From Dryas octopetala (Eukaryota > Streptophyta > Magnoliopsida > Rosales > Rosaceae), in NCBI GenBank assembly GCA_963921425.1, contig OY992834.1:9345271-9409270 (forward strand): a DNA stretch of 64,000 nucleotides, written 5' to 3'. Shown in pieces: positions 61,651 to 64,000 of the stretch. The stretch's first letter is position 1. Each line of letters opens with the position of its first letter. The position numbers and the translations under genes were made by a program. A model generated the notes under the pieces. The model was given only the letters and a program-made list of their open reading frames with translations. It made no database searches and had not been told where the DNA came from.

Positions 61651-62686
61651 ATTCTTAAACTAGGTACCATTTTTTCTGTCGGTGAAGGACCCTTGCAAAA
61701 CTTACACGTGCGACCGAACCACCAATCAAGTACAACTTCTTTTTGTTTTTCACAAATCAGTAATCAATAATCAATTAATAACCATCATTGTTATTTAAGA
61801 AACTGATGCACGCAAATATGATTATAAATTATATAATTTATAGACATCGGGCCCTCCAAGGACCAAGGTGTCACACTGCCATTTCCCAACTGTCCTTTTT
61901 AATTGCAAATTAAACATCCTTGTCAAAGCTCTCTTATCTGGAAATTTCTAAGGGGCTGCTTACGAGACTAACTTTAGTATAATATTACAGTAATGAAGGT
62001 TATTTTCTATTTTTGTTCCAATGGCCAGTTATTAGATTTCTAAAATGTTGCTTTTTATAGAATAGTTGGCTCTGTTTATTTGCCTTATATTGGATATTAC
62101 TTGTCTTATTAGGAGGAAGGTTGCTATTTTTAATAGTTTTTACAAGATTACATTTCAATTATATGATGCCATTATTGAGAATCTCTCAAATGCTATCCTC
62201 TTCATTCTTTAATTCTTAATTTATTTTTTATTATGAAACAAGAAAGCAACCTCTTGAAATGCTCGCCTCATGCAGCTTTAACAACCCTAAAGGACCACTA
62301 TTTTCGATATATACGATTTACATATATTTGAAACACAAAATGAATCAATAACAAAGCTAAGAAAAAGTGTCTTATAAAGTTATAATGGGTGAGGATGAAT
62401 TTCTGTTATAATGATTTGTTAAAAATGATTTACTTTTACTTTTATTAGTTTGAGACTTTGAGTGAAAATGCAAACATTGCCAAAAACAAAATCCAAAAAA
62501 TATTAAACAAATAGCAAAGGTGAGGCGAAAATTTCTAAAGAGTGTAATGGTCTTGTTATTTTATGGGTATGGTTCCGATGCTTGCTAATGTTAGGCCAAT
62601 TCATAATCACTCATAGATATTATAAAGCAGGGAATGCTATTCAATTCACCTTCTACACCGATTTTTTTTTTTTTTTTACAGTGTAC

Positions 62687-62936
62687 ATTTATGATCGAAA
62701 CTGTTCATTTTTTAGATCTAATTATGAAGATCATCTGTGTAAAAAATTAACCAAATTGTAAATCGTTTGGTTATGTAACTATGATCAAATAAACAGATAT
62801 TTTTTGTAACAAGTTGATTCACCGTTAGTTAATTTGATAACAATTACATAATCAAACGATTTCTGATTTAGTTAATTTTTTGCCAAAATGATCTTCAAAT
62901 TATTATCTAATAAATGAACAATTCTTATCATAAAAA
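62687..62936. mobile_element. Palindromic MITE, family copy B
   Basis: A 250-bp palindrome. The left arm TTATGATCGAAACTGTTCAT is matched by ATGAACAATTCTTATCATAA. Inner arms carry AAAAATTAACCAAATTGTAAATCG and the inverted GATTTAGTTAATTTTTT. The same family as 13238-13512. Confidence 0.65.
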
Positions 62937-63895
62937 TATATTGTGAAATAAGAATAATAAAGGAGAATGTCGATAAAGAAGGTGAATAGATTTCTCTTAT
63001 AAATAACTAGATTTTATTTTCATCAAAATATATTGTGAAATAAAAATAATAAAGGAGAGAAGGTGAATAGATTCGTCACATAAATAACTAAGTTTCGATT
63101 TCACCCTTTAATCTTTGATTACTTCTTCAGTGTGTGATACAATTGATGGAACTTTTACTTTTTGAGGCATTGGGTGCTCACAACAGAAGACAGAGAGTAT
63201 CCGATGCTTAAAGAGAGTCGTTACTTTAGATGGGGAATATCCGGAAGCTTGAAGAAGTAAGTAGCCCACCCACCAACATAGTAAGAACTAAGAAAATTGT
63301 TTAGCTTCATAGACTTAACAACAGACTTTAGCTTCATCCTTTTCTACCAAAAAAATCCTTCCAAGATTAATAATTATTGACTAACTAATTCTTGATCTAG
63401 TAATATTAATTTTGCAATAAAGTTAGATCTCTATTCTAAAAAAAAAAAAAACTTAATAATTGTTGAGTTCTTTTTTATTGCAACTCTAGCTCAGTCTTTT
63501 GTCTCACTTCTTTGTTATAAATTTTCATTACAAATTTAGGCTTACATAAATTAGTTCTAACAACATTTTAAAAATAAACTTAAAAGTTTGGTTACAAGGG
63601 CCAGATCTTGCCTTGACCTTGTTGCATAATCCATGACGGTACGGTTAAGGCAACCAATCATGACCCTAAAAAAATAATGTTAGGGTCAATGATATGTTTG
63701 AAATATCTTGGGATTTAATGAGTAAAGTGGTTTTATAATTTTTATTAATATAGTGGATTTATAATTTTTATTAATATAGTGGTTATTAAAAGGAGGGGGG
63801 TGTGTAAGTAAGATGGGTTCATGAGAGGAGTGCTCTAAAACTAACTGGTTAACAAGTTAATACGAAGCTAACCATACTTTTGGGACTACCACATA

Positions 63896-64000
63896 ACTAA
63901 TCTCATAATCCAAACCGTCAATTATTTAGGTCATACTTCAAAGATAATCATTACAAAAAATCAACTAAATCAGAAATCATTGAGTCATCTAATTGAAATC
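63896..64000. mobile_element. Palindromic MITE, family copy C, cut by window edge
   Basis: The left arm only: AGGTCATACTTCAAAGATAATCATT...AAAAATCAACTAAATCAGAAATC, equivalent to the left arm of copy A. The right arm would lie beyond the window. Confidence 0.5.

Larger units (their letters stand above)
61651..64000. other. Intergenic region to the window end
   Basis: Contains the palindromic MITE copies at 62687 and 63896 and a short duplicated phrase (AATATATTGTGAAATAA, about 62936 and 63027). A repeat TTTTATAATTTTTATTAATATAGTGG is visible near 63730-63782. No gene is supported. Confidence 0.5.

Noticed and set aside
1-64000. Defence island, CRISPR, phage or biosynthetic cluster
   Set aside because: The window is plant nuclear DNA; none of the marker genes or repeat layouts of such systems is present, and the five host genes belong to unrelated pathways.

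Overview
The window is nuclear DNA of a flowering plant. The genes are split by many GT-AG introns, spacers and introns are AT-rich, and every recognisable protein belongs to a plant family. The proteins look eudicot, probably a woody rosid, but the sequence alone does not let me name a species. No bacterial, organellar or viral gene was seen.

Five host genes can be assembled exon by exon with consistent reading phase. A PIP1 aquaporin lies on the minus strand (1559-5340). A SKP1-like 21 adaptor (ASK21 type) is on the plus strand (14564-17927, with a possible second 3' end at 18612). A signal peptide peptidase-like intramembrane protease (SPPL3 type) is on the minus strand (19320-26630), convergent with ASK21. 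A U-box E3 ligase with USP, coiled-coil and kinase domains (PUB33 type) is on the minus strand (31258-37945). A meiotic double-strand-break factor (PRD3/PAIR1 type) is on the plus strand (54964-59422). They act in unrelated processes (water transport, ubiquitin ligation, membrane proteolysis, signalling-linked ubiquitination, meiosis) and form no operon-like unit.

The space between genes is mostly DNA transposons, nearly all non-autonomous. Two hAT-type elements have exact 8-bp target duplications (7181-8245, 11433-12749). At least five elements have 9-bp duplications typical of Mutator-like elements (8286-8651, 40314-41706, 44853-47328, 50994-53784, 52307-53392). Tourist-like MITEs sit in introns (32854-33183, 36428-36750). 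A palindromic MITE family occurs at 13238, 62687 and 63896, and there are two LINE 3' ends.

The two most unusual regions are nested. At 44853-47328 a long-palindrome element is split by a 2-kb PIF/Harbinger element that has kept a spliced Myb/SANT-like ORF1 but has no transposase. At 50985-53793 a Mutator-like element with very long inverted arms, 60-bp tandem repeats and a tRNA-like motif in both arms carries two younger palindromic insertions. Two related 1.25-kb palindromic elements at 27985 and 60403 share an 84-codon open frame. Intergenic stretches not named below show only AT-rich sequence and simple repeats.
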